Below are positions 25,235 through 34,458 of a stretch of 64,000 bases of DNA, piece after piece. The stretch's first letter is position 1. Every line of letters starts with the position of its first letter. A program made the position numbers and the translations under genes. Below the pieces are notes generated by a model that was not told the DNA's origin, did not search any database, and worked only from the letters and a program-made list of their open reading frames with translations. The stretch comes from DASSFG01 sp035550375 (GTDB lineage Bacteria > Planctomycetota > Planctomycetia > Pirellulales > JAICIG01), in the NCBI GenBank assembly GCA_035550375.1, contig DASZPH010000055.1, positions 26,850 through 90,849 on the forward strand. Direction: 5' to 3'.

Positions 25235-26014
25235 TCATCTTCTCGCACACCATTCCTTTCGCCCATGCTTCTGGTCGACGGTCCTTTGGGCGGCCGCGCG
25301 CTCCCGCTCACGCAGCGGGACATCCTCCGGCTCGAGATCGAGCGCGCCCGTCACCGCGTCCCGCACTTGCCAGGCCCACTCCTCCCTCTCCAACCGGATG
25401 GCCGACAGGTCTTCAATACCGGGAAGCTCCGGGGCTGCCGGCGAGGCATTCAGCAGAACGGTTCCGTGCTGCACAACCGCTCCTTTGCCGCGCCGCTGGG
25501 CGCTGCCGATGACCTTGCACGCGCCAATCACCACGTCCCCTTCCATTCGTCGCTGGAAGCAAAGGAACGGGTCGGACGCTGCTTGGCCGACGGCCGGGCG
25601 CGCATAGAGACTTGCATCCGCACCAAGCCGCACAAGCAACTCGACAAGCCCTTGATGTACCCGGCGATAAAAATCGCGCTGCTCGCTTGCGCGCCACGCG
25701 CCGGGAATGGCTAGGGCATAGGTGATTTCCCTGTCGTGCACGATCGCGCCTCCACCGCTCGGTCGGCGGACAAGCGGACAGCCGCAACTCGGCGGGTGCG
25801 ACTCTCGCTCTGTAATACTTTGGAAATAGCCGATGGAAACGGTGGGCTCATCCCAGCCGTAGATTCGCAGTTGAGGCCGCGCCTCCACCACCGCTCGATC
25901 CATGAGCACTTCGTCCATCGCCATATTCCACGCCCCCGAACGCGGTGCATCGAGCAGAAGTCGGCAAACAGGCATCGGGCGGCGCGGAAAATTTCGTGAC
26001 GGTTTGATAGGCAT
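25235..26014 (-). CDS. Lipoate-protein ligase A-like protein
   Basis: A protein of 259 residues of the biotin/lipoate ligase fold. Family landmarks are the N-terminal DAPRSGAWNMAMDEVLMD, RIYGWDEPTVSIGYFQ, the substrate loop RRPSGGGAIVHDREITYAL, and the lysine strand GDVVIGACKVIGSAQRR. It should attach lipoate (or octanoate) to carrier domains of 2-oxoacid dehydrogenases or the glycine cleavage H protein. The ATG at 26014 or one 13 codons downstream could start it. The reading frame continues open upstream for about 190 codons but has no ligase-like sequence there. Confidence 0.88.
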   Translation of the reverse strand: MPIKPSRNFPRRPMPVCRLLLDAPRSGAWNMAMDEVLMDRAVVEARPQLRIYGWDEPTVSIGYFQSITERESHPPSCGCPLVRRPSGGGAIVHDREITYALAIPGAWRASEQRDFYRRVHQGLVELLVRLGADASLYARPAVGQAASDPFLCFQRRMEGDVVIGACKVIGSAQRRGKGAVVQHGTVLLNASPAAPELPGIEDLSAIRLEREEWAWQVRDAVTGALDLEPEDVPLRERERAAAQRTVDQKHGRKEWCARR

Positions 26015-26565
26015 TTTACGCCGCGCCGCGGGCAAAGTCAGTATGGAGGACGCTGCCGTGGCAATGCCCATCCATTCCCTGCGGCTCTTCGCGGCGCAGG
26101 TGGGGCGGCGACTCATTCGCCGCCAGTATCTTCGCTGCCGGGCCGCCCGTTGAGCGGGTTTCACGAACGAAGACTGAAGCAGCATCAACGGACCGCCAGC
26201 GTAAGGCGGGGCAAACCGGACGCAACAAAGAAAGATCGACAGTTCCTGGCAGCGTCGAGCACCGTAGAAAGCCGCCACAGCCGGGGCAGGTAGCTGTGAC
26301 GGTACCGCCGGCAGAACGCCGCACGGCCTTATGAACGGCCGCGGGCAAACACGCGGCGCGCTGGGCGAAACCAACCCCCACGCCCTCTGCCCCGTCACTT
26401 TACCGCAGGGTTTTATCGACTGCGCGGGGCGGTAGCTGAATAGGGGAAAATACCACGGCCGAAGGGGTTCTCGCGCCATGCTACCAGCCCGGCATCCGTC
26501 CTGCGCCGTTCTGGGATCGCGGGCTGTGGCGAGCAACAGGTGCCCGCCGGCCCTCGCTGGGCTGA
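26015..26565. other. Intergenic region with several hairpins; possible structured RNA
   Basis: About 550 bases without a supported protein gene. Several nested stems are visible: CCGCC/GGCGG with a seven-base loop near 26199-26216, CGGCC/GGCCG near 26326-26343, a CCCCG/CGGGG pair enclosing an inner CCGCAG/CTGCGCGG stem near 26391-26429, and GGTAGC/GCTACC enclosing about 40 bases near 26431-26487. Conserved RNase P, tmRNA and SRP RNA signatures were looked for and not found. It could be an unassigned structured RNA or only GC-rich DNA. Confidence 0.35.
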
Positions 26566-26772
26566 TCACCTGCGGCGCTGCCAACGCTCGAGCCAATCAC
26601 TGGCGTAGACGGCGACGAGCAGGGGAACGAACAGGGCGATGCCACCGACCGCCTTGAACATCACCGGACGAATCGGTCGCGGACAGACGTGTACGCCGAG
26701 TGCGATGGCGATAAACGTCGTGCAAGTGATCAACGCCTTCAGGCCGAACTGCCACGACCGACGGTTGCCCAT
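26566..26772 (-). CDS. Small two-helix membrane protein
   Basis: A protein of 68 residues. The N-terminus (RRSWQFGLKALITCTTFIAIA) is the 'QFSLRTLL'-type opening common to many small planctomycete membrane proteins. A second helix follows (GIALFVPLLVAVYASDWL) and a basic tail. The function is unknown. Its opening resembles the leucine-rich repeat protein at 61960-62997. Confidence 0.65.
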   Translation of the reverse strand: MGNRRSWQFGLKALITCTTFIAIALGVHVCPRPIRPVMFKAVGGIALFVPLLVAVYASDWLERWQRRR

Positions 26773-26823
26773 GCCCTCAAGCTTAACGACTAAGCCCGGC
26801 AGGCAAAATGTTCGGCTGGGGTG

Positions 26824-27054
26824 CTATGCCGAGGGGCGGCGGCAGTGCTGATAAGCGAGAATGACCTCGTACAGGTCGGTGGAGATGGTCAACTCGTCGT
26901 CGGCAAAATCACGCAGCCAGGTCCTCTCGCTGCGCACGGCATCGGCCAACAGCGGGAAGATCTCGCCGACCCGCACTCGCACCGTGTTCTCCCGGGCCTC
27001 GGCCGTGCCCGTGGTCTCCGGTCCGTAGTAGACACGCAAGCGGCATCGAGCCAT
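26824..27054 (-). CDS. Small conserved hypothetical protein
   Basis: A protein of 76 residues beginning MARCRLRVYYGPE. The rest is acidic with the segment VRVRVGEIFPLLADAVRSER and the tail DLYEVILAYQHCRRP. Short proteins of this pattern are known in planctomycete genomes without an assigned role. The ATG at 27054 was preferred because the upstream extension is Arg-rich and unlike the family pattern. Confidence 0.6.
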   Translation of the reverse strand: MARCRLRVYYGPETTGTAEARENTVRVRVGEIFPLLADAVRSERTWLRDFADDELTISTDLYEVILAYQHCRRPSA

Positions 27055-27280
27055 TCGTCGCTTCCTTACTTCTCTGCGTAACCAGCTTGCGCGCCGCGGG
27101 CGCAAACCACTTGCCCGCCGACGCTATGCTGCGTGCCATCTATATCGGCCGAGAGCGTCGTGCGGGTTGAGCCATTTGTTAGGAAATTAGGGCATGGTTG
27201 GCGCGCGCCGGCGGTTCTTGTTTTTCGGCCTGCCGCCCAACTCCTTGCAGCGGCCGAGCTTCCAATTCAGGCCCCCGGAT

Positions 27281-28642
27281 TTAGAAGAGCCCGGCGATGG
27301 GGCGTCCGTCGGCGATCGGCATGGGACGGGTGAGCTGGTCGTGGATGATGGTGGCCGGATCGAACCCCAGGGCGTCGTAGACCGTCGCCATCACGTCGTC
27401 TGGCGTTTTGGGCTCCGTTAAAGGGTAAGCTCCCGTCTTGTCGGAGCTGCCGACGAGCGCGCCGCCACGCACCCCGCCGCCGGCCAGCAGCACGGTTTGG
27501 CAGGGCGGCCAGTGATCGCGGCCGGCGTCCTTGTTCACCTTCGGCGTGCGCCCGAAGTCGCCAGTCCACAGGATGAGGGTTTCGTCGAGCAGGCCTCGCG
27601 CGGCGAGATCTTCGATCAGCGCCGACAGGGCCAGATCGGTCTGGGGCAGGCGGCTCCCCTTGAGCGTTTTGAAGTTGTCCTTGTGGGTGTCCCAGCCGCC
27701 GATGCCCGCCGAGTAGTAAACCGTGACGAACCGCACGCCGGCCTCCACCAGCCGCCGGGCCAGCAGCACGCTCTGCCCGTATTGATTTCGTCCGTATCGC
27801 TCCCGCACCGTCGCCGGTTCTTCGGCGATGGCCAGCGCCCGGCTCGTGGCCGGCGAGGTCAAAAGGTCGACGGCCCGCTGCTGGTAGGCGTCCATGTCGC
27901 GCACGGCGGCAAACTTCTCGCCTAGGCGGGCCATCGTCGAAAGCCGCGACAGAATCTGCCGCCGGTCGCGCAGGCGGTCGACGGAAACGCCTTCGGGCAA
28001 AGCAAGCTGCTCGACCGAGAATTTCGGGTCGTCGGGGTTCTGGGTGATGAACAGCGGATCGTGCAGCTTTCCCAAAAAGCCGGCGAATTCGCCCGGCGTG
28101 CGAAACGGCCCGTCGGCGATCATCGTCGGCAGCGACACGGCCGTCGGCACCAGCGGTTGATCCTGCCGCAGGTAATCGATCACGGCGCCGGGGGCCGGAA
28201 AGTCGGTCGCCGCGGCGTTCGACGTCACCAGATCGACTTGCGGCCTGCGACCGGTCAGCGAGTAATAAGCGCCCGAGTTGTGGTTGGCCCGGTCGTGATG
28301 CACGCTGCGCACCAGGGCAAACTTGTCGGCCAAATCCGCCAGCTTCGGCAGGTGCTCGCCGATGACGAGCTGCGGGTTGCGCGTGGCGATCGTGCCGAAT
28401 TCGCCGCGTATCTCCGCCGGCGCGTCCGGCTTGGGGTCGAACGTCTCGAACTGGCTCGGACCGCCGAATTGAAACAGCAGAATGCAGCTTCGCGCCTTGG
28501 CCTTGCGGGGCGCGTTGCCCGGCGCCGTCGCGTCGGCCCGCAAAACATCCACGAGCGAGAGCCCGGCCATGCCCAGCGCCCCGAAAGAAACGAGGGCACG
28601 CCGAGAACAGTGCGTTTGCTGAAAGTCGCGGCAGGCGGTCAT
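27281..28642 (-). CDS. DUF1501 sulfatase-like protein, Tat-type signal
   Basis: A protein of 453 residues in the alkaline phosphatase/sulfatase superfamily group DUF1501, abundant in planctomycetes. A twin-arginine-like signal (CSRRALVSFGALGMAGLSL) is near residues 12-30. Family landmarks are ILLFQFGGPSQFETFDPKPD, the His motif SVHHDRANHNSGAYYSLTGR, and near the end ILWTGDFGRTPKVNKDAGRD. It is probably exported folded. DUF1501 genes usually follow a DUF1549/DUF1553 gene on the same strand. Here the partner is divergent, with 91 bases between the starts. Confidence 0.92.
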   Translation of the reverse strand: MTACRDFQQTHCSRRALVSFGALGMAGLSLVDVLRADATAPGNAPRKAKARSCILLFQFGGPSQFETFDPKPDAPAEIRGEFGTIATRNPQLVIGEHLPKLADLADKFALVRSVHHDRANHNSGAYYSLTGRRPQVDLVTSNAAATDFPAPGAVIDYLRQDQPLVPTAVSLPTMIADGPFRTPGEFAGFLGKLHDPLFITQNPDDPKFSVEQLALPEGVSVDRLRDRRQILSRLSTMARLGEKFAAVRDMDAYQQRAVDLLTSPATSRALAIAEEPATVRERYGRNQYGQSVLLARRLVEAGVRFVTVYYSAGIGGWDTHKDNFKTLKGSRLPQTDLALSALIEDLAARGLLDETLILWTGDFGRTPKVNKDAGRDHWPPCQTVLLAGGGVRGGALVGSSDKTGAYPLTEPKTPDDVMATVYDALGFDPATIIHDQLTRPMPIADGRPIAGLF

Positions 28643-28733
28643 GAAACCACATTGTTCTCCTCTTTGCAGATCCATTCAAGACGGTTGATGCGTTTTCCGC
28701 CCCGCGGTTAAAATCGTGTGGTCGGAGGCATTC

Positions 28734-31190
28734 ATGCGAAACCTGATCGTCAACCTCGTTGCTCCACTCGTCGTTGCGATCCCGTTGCTGTGTGGTGCAG
28801 TGAGCACGGCGAGGGCGGCCGACTCCGCGTCTTCCATCGAGGTGTCTCCCAGCGCCGTGACGCTCGACGGCCCGCGCGATCGAGTGCAGCTCGTTGTCTC
28901 GGCCAAAAAGGGCGATTTTCTACGCGACGTGACGCGCGAGGTCCGCTGGGGGGCCAGCGACGCTTGTGCGGTTATCGACGCGCAAGGAAGCGTGCGGCCG
29001 CTCTCGGAAGGCACAACCGAGCTCATCGGTGAGTTGGGTGATGAGACCATTCGGGTTCCGGTGACGGTCGGCGGGACGAGCCAGGCGCGGCCGGTCAGCT
29101 TTCCTCTGGAAGTGATTCCCGTTTTGACAAAGGCGGGCTGCAACTCCGGCAAGTGCCACGGCTCGCCGAGCGGCAAGGGCGGATTCGCCATCTCGCTGCG
29201 CGGTTTCGACTGGACGAAGGACTATCATCGCCTGACCCGCGAGGCCTTCGGCCGGCGCATCGACTTCTTGCAGCCGGCGGAGAGCCTGCTGCTCGCCAAG
29301 CCGACGCTTCGGCTGCCGCATGGCGGCGGGCGGCGACTGAACGCCGAAGACCCTCTCACCCGCTTGCTCATCGATTGGGTCGCCGACGGCGCGCCGCTGA
29401 ACGCAGACGACCGACCGGCGATCGCCTTGGAAATGGTTCCCTCGGAACGCTGGCTGGACTCGTCGCAAGACGCGCAACAGATCCGAGTCGTGGCACGGTT
29501 CGCCGACGGCTCGTCGCGCGACGTGACGCACCTGGCTCACTACGCTTCCAGCCCCGAAGGCAAGGCCGAAGTGTCGGCCGGCGGGCTGGTGCGGAAGCTG
29601 GCGGACGGAGAAGTGACCGTCGCGGCCTCGTTCGGAGAGCAGTTCGCCACGAGCCGGCTGGCGTTTTTGCGCCCGGCCGAGGGCTTTGCCTGGCCCGATC
29701 CACAGGAGAACAACCAGATCGACCGGCTCGTGTTCGACCGCCTGCGGCGGCTGCGGATCGCGCCTTCGGAGCTTTGCGACGACGCGACGTTTCTTCGCCG
29801 CGCCTGGCTCGACCTGTGCGGCCTGCTGCCGCCCAACGACGAGGTGCGCCGGTTTCTGGCGGACGACTCGCCCGACAAGCGGGCGCGGCTCGTCGACGAG
29901 CTGCTCGAGCGGCCCCAATACGCCGATTTCTGGGGGATGAAATGGTCCGACCGGCTGGGGTGCAACCAGCGTTTCGTCGGCAAAACGGGGGCCATCAAGT
30001 ACCACGCCTGGATCCGGCACCAGATCGAGGCCAACGTTCCCGAAGACGAATTCGCCCGGCGGCTCGTGACCGCGTCCGGCGGGAACTACGGCAATCCGCC
30101 GGCCGGGTTCTACCGTCTGCCGCGGACGCCCGAAGACCGGGCCGAGCAAGTGGCGCAGGTCTTTCTGGGAGTGCGGATCGGCTGTGCCCGCTGCCACAAT
30201 CACCCGGGGGAGCGCTGGACGCAGGACGACTACTACGGGCTGGCCGCCTTTTTTGCCCGGCTGCGATATCGCGACGGCCCGTTCTTCAACCACATCTACG
30301 ACAAAGAGGAAACGATCGTTCCGCTGCGCTCGGGCGAGCTGGCCCACGCCCGCACGGGCCTGGTGATGCAGCCCAAGCCGCTCGGCGCCCCGACCGAACC
30401 GATTCCCCTCGAGGCCGACCGCCGCGAGAAACTCGCCGACTGGCTGGTGTCGCCTGACAACCCGTTTTTCGCCAGGGCCGCGGTGAACCGCATCTGGGGG
30501 CACCTCTTCGGCCGCGGGATCGTCGAGCCGGTCGACGATTTTCGCAGCTCAAATCCCCCCGCCCATCCCGAGCTGCTCGACTGGCTGGCGACGGATTTTG
30601 CGAGCCACGGTTTTGATCGCAAGCGCCTCATTCGCCAGATCATGCGCTCGCGGGTGTATCAACTGGCGGCGACCACGAACCCGTCGAACGCCGAGGACGA
30701 TCGCTATTTTTCGCACGCCTCGGTACGGCTGCTGGGCGCCGAGCAGCTTCTGGACGCCATCGCCCAGGCGACGGGGACGGCCGAGAAATTCGGCGGCTTT
30801 CCGTCCGGCCTGCGGGCCGTGCAACTGCCCGACGGGGAATACGCGCATCGATTTCTGTCGGCCTTCGGGCGGCCCGCCCGGGCGATCGCCTGCGCGTGCG
30901 AGCGCGACAGCGAATCGAATCTGGGCCAGGCCCTCGAACTCGTCGGCGGCGAGCAGATGGAAGTCCAAATACGTTCGCCGAACGGCCGCGTAGCGGGGCT
31001 TTTAGCCCGTGGGGCGAACGGCGCCTCAATCGTCGAGGAGTTGTTCCTGGCGACCGTCAGTCGCTTTCCTACCGACGTCGAGCGCGCAGAATTGAGCGCG
31101 CGGCTGGACGGCAGCTCCGATCGACGTGCGGCCGCCGAGGACCTGATGTGGGCGCTTCTCAACCACCAGGAGTTCCTGTTCCAGCATTAA
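28734..31190 (+). CDS. DUF1549/DUF1553 surface protein with Cys-His motifs
   Basis: A protein of 818 residues. A signal peptide (RNLIVNLVAPLVVAIPLLCG) is followed by a bacterial Ig-like region (about 30-130) and a cytochrome-like AGCNSGKCHGS motif. Another Ig-like region follows, then DUF1549 (DQLVFDRLRRLRI-like start, with IGCARCHNHPGERWTQDDYY as a second C-x2-CH site) and DUF1553 (NPFFARAAVNRIWGHLFGRG, then IRQIMRSRVYQL). The CxxCH-type motifs suggest haem binding, although this has not been shown for the family. It is exported and planctomycete-typical, and divergently paired with the DUF1501 gene. Confidence 0.92.
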   Translation: MRNLIVNLVAPLVVAIPLLCGAVSTARAADSASSIEVSPSAVTLDGPRDRVQLVVSAKKGDFLRDVTREVRWGASDACAVIDAQGSVRPLSEGTTELIGELGDETIRVPVTVGGTSQARPVSFPLEVIPVLTKAGCNSGKCHGSPSGKGGFAISLRGFDWTKDYHRLTREAFGRRIDFLQPAESLLLAKPTLRLPHGGGRRLNAEDPLTRLLIDWVADGAPLNADDRPAIALEMVPSERWLDSSQDAQQIRVVARFADGSSRDVTHLAHYASSPEGKAEVSAGGLVRKLADGEVTVAASFGEQFATSRLAFLRPAEGFAWPDPQENNQIDRLVFDRLRRLRIAPSELCDDATFLRRAWLDLCGLLPPNDEVRRFLADDSPDKRARLVDELLERPQYADFWGMKWSDRLGCNQRFVGKTGAIKYHAWIRHQIEANVPEDEFARRLVTASGGNYGNPPAGFYRLPRTPEDRAEQVAQVFLGVRIGCARCHNHPGERWTQDDYYGLAAFFARLRYRDGPFFNHIYDKEETIVPLRSGELAHARTGLVMQPKPLGAPTEPIPLEADRREKLADWLVSPDNPFFARAAVNRIWGHLFGRGIVEPVDDFRSSNPPAHPELLDWLATDFASHGFDRKRLIRQIMRSRVYQLAATTNPSNAEDDRYFSHASVRLLGAEQLLDAIAQATGTAEKFGGFPSGLRAVQLPDGEYAHRFLSAFGRPARAIACACERDSESNLGQALELVGGEQMEVQIRSPNGRVAGLLARGANGASIVEELFLATVSRFPTDVERAELSARLDGSSDRRAAAEDLMWALLNHQEFLFQH

Positions 31191-31196
31191 CGCCGT

Positions 31197-31236
31197 GTAG
31201 GGTGGGACGCCCGTTCGCGGAAGCGAACCGCGACGC
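31197..31236. repeat. Partial copy of GTAGGGTGGG-type repeat
   Basis: GTAGGGTGGGA begins seven bases after the stop of the DUF1553 gene and is followed by a degenerate palindrome (CGGTTCGC/GCGAACCG-like). It matches the end of the element at 33297-33373 but lacks the closing half. Confidence 0.45.
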
Positions 31237-31310
31237 TTCGTCGTTGACGCCGATTTGCTGACCCGCTCAAGGTTGGATTGCAGGCTGCCAAACCGGATGG
31301 TTAGACCCAG

Positions 31311-33197
31311 CTATGGGATAATAAGCAGGATCACGCGCGACGCCAGCTTGGCCGATCGGTAGACACGCTCGGTCGCCCGCTCGAACTCGGCCGGCTTGGC
31401 GTGGTAGATGTCGACGAACTTCTGCGGGTTGCGGTCGACGAGCGGAAACCATGTGCTTTGCACCTGCACCATGATGCGGTGGCCCGACCTGAACGTGTGG
31501 TAGGCGTCTTGCTGCGTGAAACCCACGGCCGTCGGTTCGCCTGGCTGGAAGGGTTCTGGATGTTCCAGGCTGTTGCGAAACTTGCCCCGCATCACGTCGC
31601 CGCGAACGAGTTGCTGGTAGCCGCCCATGCGGACGCCAGTCGGGTTGGGGTTGGGGTCGGGATAGTCGTCCGGATAGACGTCGATCAGCTTCACCACCCA
31701 GTCGCCGTCGGAGCCGGTTGTCGCAACTTGCAGCTCGACCCGCAACGGCCCGGCGATCGTAACGTCGTCTTCCAGCACGTCGGTCTGGTAGACGAGCACG
31801 TCGGGCCGGCGAGCGGCAAACCGCTGATCGGAGATCATGTATTCCGCCGCCATCGCATTCGTGATGTGGTCGATGAACGGAACGGGCCGGTTGGGATCGC
31901 TCACATATTCGTCGTAAGTCGCGTCGGTTTCTTGCGGGGCTTCAAACGAGAGCCGGCCGCCGGAGCGAAAGTACAGCGGCCTCGACTGAACCGCCGCGGG
32001 GGGCCAACGCTCGTGCCGCCGCCACTGGTTGGTTCCTGTTTCAAACACCCAGGCCTCCGGGGCCTTCGGCGACCCCTTGCCCTTGAGGTGGAACTCAAAA
32101 AAGGGCAGCTCGATCTTCTCGCGGTAGAAACCCGACACCTTGGAGTTGAACGAGACGTCGCCCAGTTTCGAGCCGTCGTCGCTGCTCCAGCCGCCGTGAC
32201 GCCAGGGGCCCATGACGAGCATGTTCGCGATGCCGGGGCTGGTTTGCTCCACCTGCCGGTACGTTTCCATCGCTCCGAACAGGTTCTCCGCGTCGAACCA
32301 TCCCCCCACGGTCATCACCGCCGGGCGGATGTTTTTCAGGTGAGGACGCAGGTTGCGGGCCTTCCAGAAAACGTCGTAGCTGCCGTGCTCCATCGCCTCG
32401 TTCCAGAAGTCCACCTGGTCTTCAAAATACTTGGCGTTGGCTTCCGCCAGCGTGCCCAGGCCGAGAAAGAATTCGTAGCCGTCGGGCGTGCCGTGCTCGA
32501 AGCGCGGCCGGAACTTCTTGGTCGGCTCCGGCCGAGGGCGGCCAAAGGTCGACATGAAGTTGAACAGGTGCGTGAGAAACAGGGCGCCGTTGTGGTGCCA
32601 GTCGTCGCCCACGAACCAGTCGGTCACCGGCGCCTGGGGCGAGGCGGCCGCCAGCGCCGGGTGCGCGTCGATCATGCCGGCCGCGGTATAAAACCCCGGG
32701 TAGGAGATGCCCCACATGCCGACCTTGCCGTTGTGGTTCGGCACGTGCCGGATGAGCCACTCGATCGTGTCCCAGGCGTCGGAGCTTTCGTCGATGTCGG
32801 CCGGGCCGTTCTTGTTCGGCAGGTAGGGCCGCATGTTGACGAATTCCCCCTCCGACATCCATCGCCCGCGCACGTCCTGGTAGGCGAAGATGTAGCCTTC
32901 CTTGCCGAAGAGGGGAGACGGGCCGAGGTCTCCTTTGTATTGGTCGGCGCCGTAGGGGCCGGCGCTGTAGGGCGTGCGCGTGAGGAGAATCGGGTAGGTT
33001 TGCGCGTCGTCCTTCGGGACGTAAACGGTGGTAAAGAGCCTCTTGCCGTCCCGCATGGGAATGCGGTACTCGTACTTGGTGTAGTTGGCTTTGACGTATT
33101 CGGGCCCTTGCGCCGAGGCGGTGCCGGCCGAGGCCAGCGGCCACGCGAATAGGAACGAGTAAAGCAGCCCGCGCAGTCGAAAGTCGAACCGAGGCAT
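31311..33197 (-). CDS. CocE/NonD-family hydrolase (S15 peptidase)
   Basis: A protein of 628 residues. A signal peptide is present (LLYSFLFAWPLASAGTASAQ, cleavage about 30). The alpha/beta-hydrolase domain has RIPMRDGKRLFTTVYVPKDD, YQDVRGRWMSEGEF and the nucleophile elbow GISYPGF with Ser165. The usual lid and Xaa-Pro dipeptidyl-peptidase C-terminal jelly-roll domain follow (TDVLEDDVTIAGPLRVELQV, GHRIMVQVQSTWFPL). Members hydrolyse acyl-amino acid, peptide or ester bonds. The substrate here is unknown. Secretion suggests nutrient breakdown in the periplasm. The start at 33197 was chosen for the signal peptide. Confidence 0.92.
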   Translation of the reverse strand: MPRFDFRLRGLLYSFLFAWPLASAGTASAQGPEYVKANYTKYEYRIPMRDGKRLFTTVYVPKDDAQTYPILLTRTPYSAGPYGADQYKGDLGPSPLFGKEGYIFAYQDVRGRWMSEGEFVNMRPYLPNKNGPADIDESSDAWDTIEWLIRHVPNHNGKVGMWGISYPGFYTAAGMIDAHPALAAASPQAPVTDWFVGDDWHHNGALFLTHLFNFMSTFGRPRPEPTKKFRPRFEHGTPDGYEFFLGLGTLAEANAKYFEDQVDFWNEAMEHGSYDVFWKARNLRPHLKNIRPAVMTVGGWFDAENLFGAMETYRQVEQTSPGIANMLVMGPWRHGGWSSDDGSKLGDVSFNSKVSGFYREKIELPFFEFHLKGKGSPKAPEAWVFETGTNQWRRHERWPPAAVQSRPLYFRSGGRLSFEAPQETDATYDEYVSDPNRPVPFIDHITNAMAAEYMISDQRFAARRPDVLVYQTDVLEDDVTIAGPLRVELQVATTGSDGDWVVKLIDVYPDDYPDPNPNPTGVRMGGYQQLVRGDVMRGKFRNSLEHPEPFQPGEPTAVGFTQQDAYHTFRSGHRIMVQVQSTWFPLVDRNPQKFVDIYHAKPAEFERATERVYRSAKLASRVILLIIP

Positions 33198-33519
33198 GAG
33201 GTGATTTTTCCGATGGAGAATCAAAGTGGCCATGTCGAGGGGACGTTCTGGACGTGTATTATTTGCTCATGCCGGGCCGTATGCACGCGAATTCTCGTAG
33301 GGTGGGAAGAGCGAAGCGAGTTCCGCCAAGGCGGGACAATTCCGGTGGCACTCGCAAGCTCGTCCGACCCTACTTTTCCACGTCCGGGTCGACTTCGTAG
33401 ACTGCGGCAAACGGCCCGATAGCTTCGCGCGCAGGCTGCGTCGACACGAAGCGCGAAGCGTGAACGAGGGAAGTACTATCCTCGCCCCAAGTCTGTGGGT
33501 ACGTCGTGACGCCCTTTTG
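33198..33519. other. Intergenic region carrying a palindromic repeat
   Basis: About 320 bases between the peptidase and a small membrane-protein gene. The only structured part is the repeat at 33297-33373. No gene is supported. Confidence 0.5.
33297..33373. repeat. Palindromic element with GTAGGGTNGGA ends
   Basis: A 77-base element with terminal inverted repeats GTAGGGTGGGA and TCCGACCCTAC (10 of 11 matching) enclosing GAGCGAAGCGAG and CTCGCAAGCTCG-like segments. A partial copy begins at 31197. It resembles the small dispersed intergenic palindromes of planctomycetes. No reading frame or target-site duplication is visible. Confidence 0.6.
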
Positions 33520-33969
33520 TCATCCCCAGACTGCCGAGGCGATTGACATCAGGTAGATGAGCAAGAGCACCCACCAGGCGGCCTGCAACGCGGCCGGCGG
33601 GTTCTTCATCGCCGACAGGGCGACCATCGACACCAGCGTTGCGATGCCCACAATTCCGGCAAAAACAGGCCTCGGAAGATAGCTGCCCAGCGACAACACG
33701 ATCGAGGCGGCCGTCACGATGCAGAGCAAGCCCCACATCGAAAAACGGCGAGATTCGGGGTCCTTCCCTTCCATGGCTTCGACCAGCGCGTCCAACTCGC
33801 GAGCCGATAGCCGTGTCGAACGTGGCGTCCCTCGTTCCCCCCTGCCGGCCCCACGTTCGTCGCCGCGGTTGGCCTCAACCGGATAGCCAGCATCGCCATC
33901 GCTCCCGGATGGTGTGGCGGGGGCACCCTCGGTCGGCACCGGACCAGTCACTTCTCCAGGCACTTCCAT
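33520..33969 (-). CDS. Small membrane protein, unknown
   Basis: A protein of 149 residues. The first 75 residues are hydrophilic, Gly/Pro/Arg-rich and probably disordered, with a short helix (LSARELDALVEAMEGKD). Three transmembrane helices follow (WGLLCIVTAASIVLSLGSYL; VFAGIVGIATLVSMVAL; AAWWVLLLIYLMSIASAV). No family was recognised. It lies 27 bases after the hemerythrin-like gene, on the same strand. Confidence 0.6.
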   Translation of the reverse strand: MEVPGEVTGPVPTEGAPATPSGSDGDAGYPVEANRGDERGAGRGERGTPRSTRLSARELDALVEAMEGKDPESRRFSMWGLLCIVTAASIVLSLGSYLPRPVFAGIVGIATLVSMVALSAMKNPPAALQAAWWVLLLIYLMSIASAVWG

Positions 33970-33996
33970 GAGGCGGCTTTCCGTCGGGCGGGCTCT

Positions 33997-34458
33997 TCAG
34001 CCCCCTTCCCCGCCGACGTCCTCGAAAAAAGCCTCTTGAATAAGTTCCGTCTCGCGCTGGTTGTGATCGTTGATCTCTTCCAGCAGTTTCGCCAGCGTGG
34101 AGCAGTTCTCCGCGAAGGCGGCCGCATCGCTCGGCGACATGCGCTCGAGCCGGTAGTTGATCCGCCCGAGCATGTCGCGGAACCGGTCGTGGTCGCACCG
34201 GAGCTTCTGGGTCCGCTCGGTGTATTCTGGATAGGATTCGGTGACGACGTTCAGGTAGCCGTCATATTCCTCCAGGGCCATCACGTGTTCGAGATGCCGC
34301 TGGAACGATTGGCTGATGAACCGCAGGCTGCCGAGCTTGCGCGAGATGTCGTCGTTGGTCGGCGCCCATTGCATGGTCGCCCGCAGGGCGGCGGCAATGT
34401 GCTTGAGCATCTCGTGTTCGATGGCCGCCTGTTTCGCGATTTCGTCCAGTTCCATCAT
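33997..34458 (-). CDS. Hemerythrin HHE-like protein
   Basis: A protein of 153 residues, all alpha-helical. His and acidic residues fall in hemerythrin-like positions: AIEHEMLKHIA, SFQRHLEHVMALEEYDGYL, CDHDRFRDML and EINDHNQRETELIQEAF. It could bind a di-iron centre and sense oxygen or nitric oxide, or act as an iron store. The ATG at 34458 has GGAGG about six bases upstream and is preferred over one five codons earlier. Confidence 0.75.
   Translation of the reverse strand: MMELDEIAKQAAIEHEMLKHIAAALRATMQWAPTNDDISRKLGSLRFISQSFQRHLEHVMALEEYDGYLNVVTESYPEYTERTQKLRCDHDRFRDMLGRINYRLERMSPSDAAAFAENCSTLAKLLEEINDHNQRETELIQEAFFEDVGGEGG

Noticed and set aside
26015..26565. RNase P RNA, tmRNA or SRP RNA
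   Set aside because: The conserved core words of these RNAs were looked for on both strands and not found. Kept only as a general hairpin-rich region.
27267..28679. Alternative minus-strand frame of 470 codons over the DUF1501 gene
   Set aside because: It is a +1 shadow with extreme Arg/Gly/Ala content. The other frame has the DUF1501 motifs and Tat-type signal.
28920..30503. Minus-strand frame of 527 codons opposite the DUF1549/1553 gene
   Set aside because: It is a shadow frame; the sense gene has a signal peptide, Cys-His motifs and both domains.
31401..33152. Plus-strand frame of 583 codons opposite the S15 peptidase
   Set aside because: The minus-strand frame has a signal peptide and the nucleophile motif. 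The opposite frame has no recognisable protein pattern.
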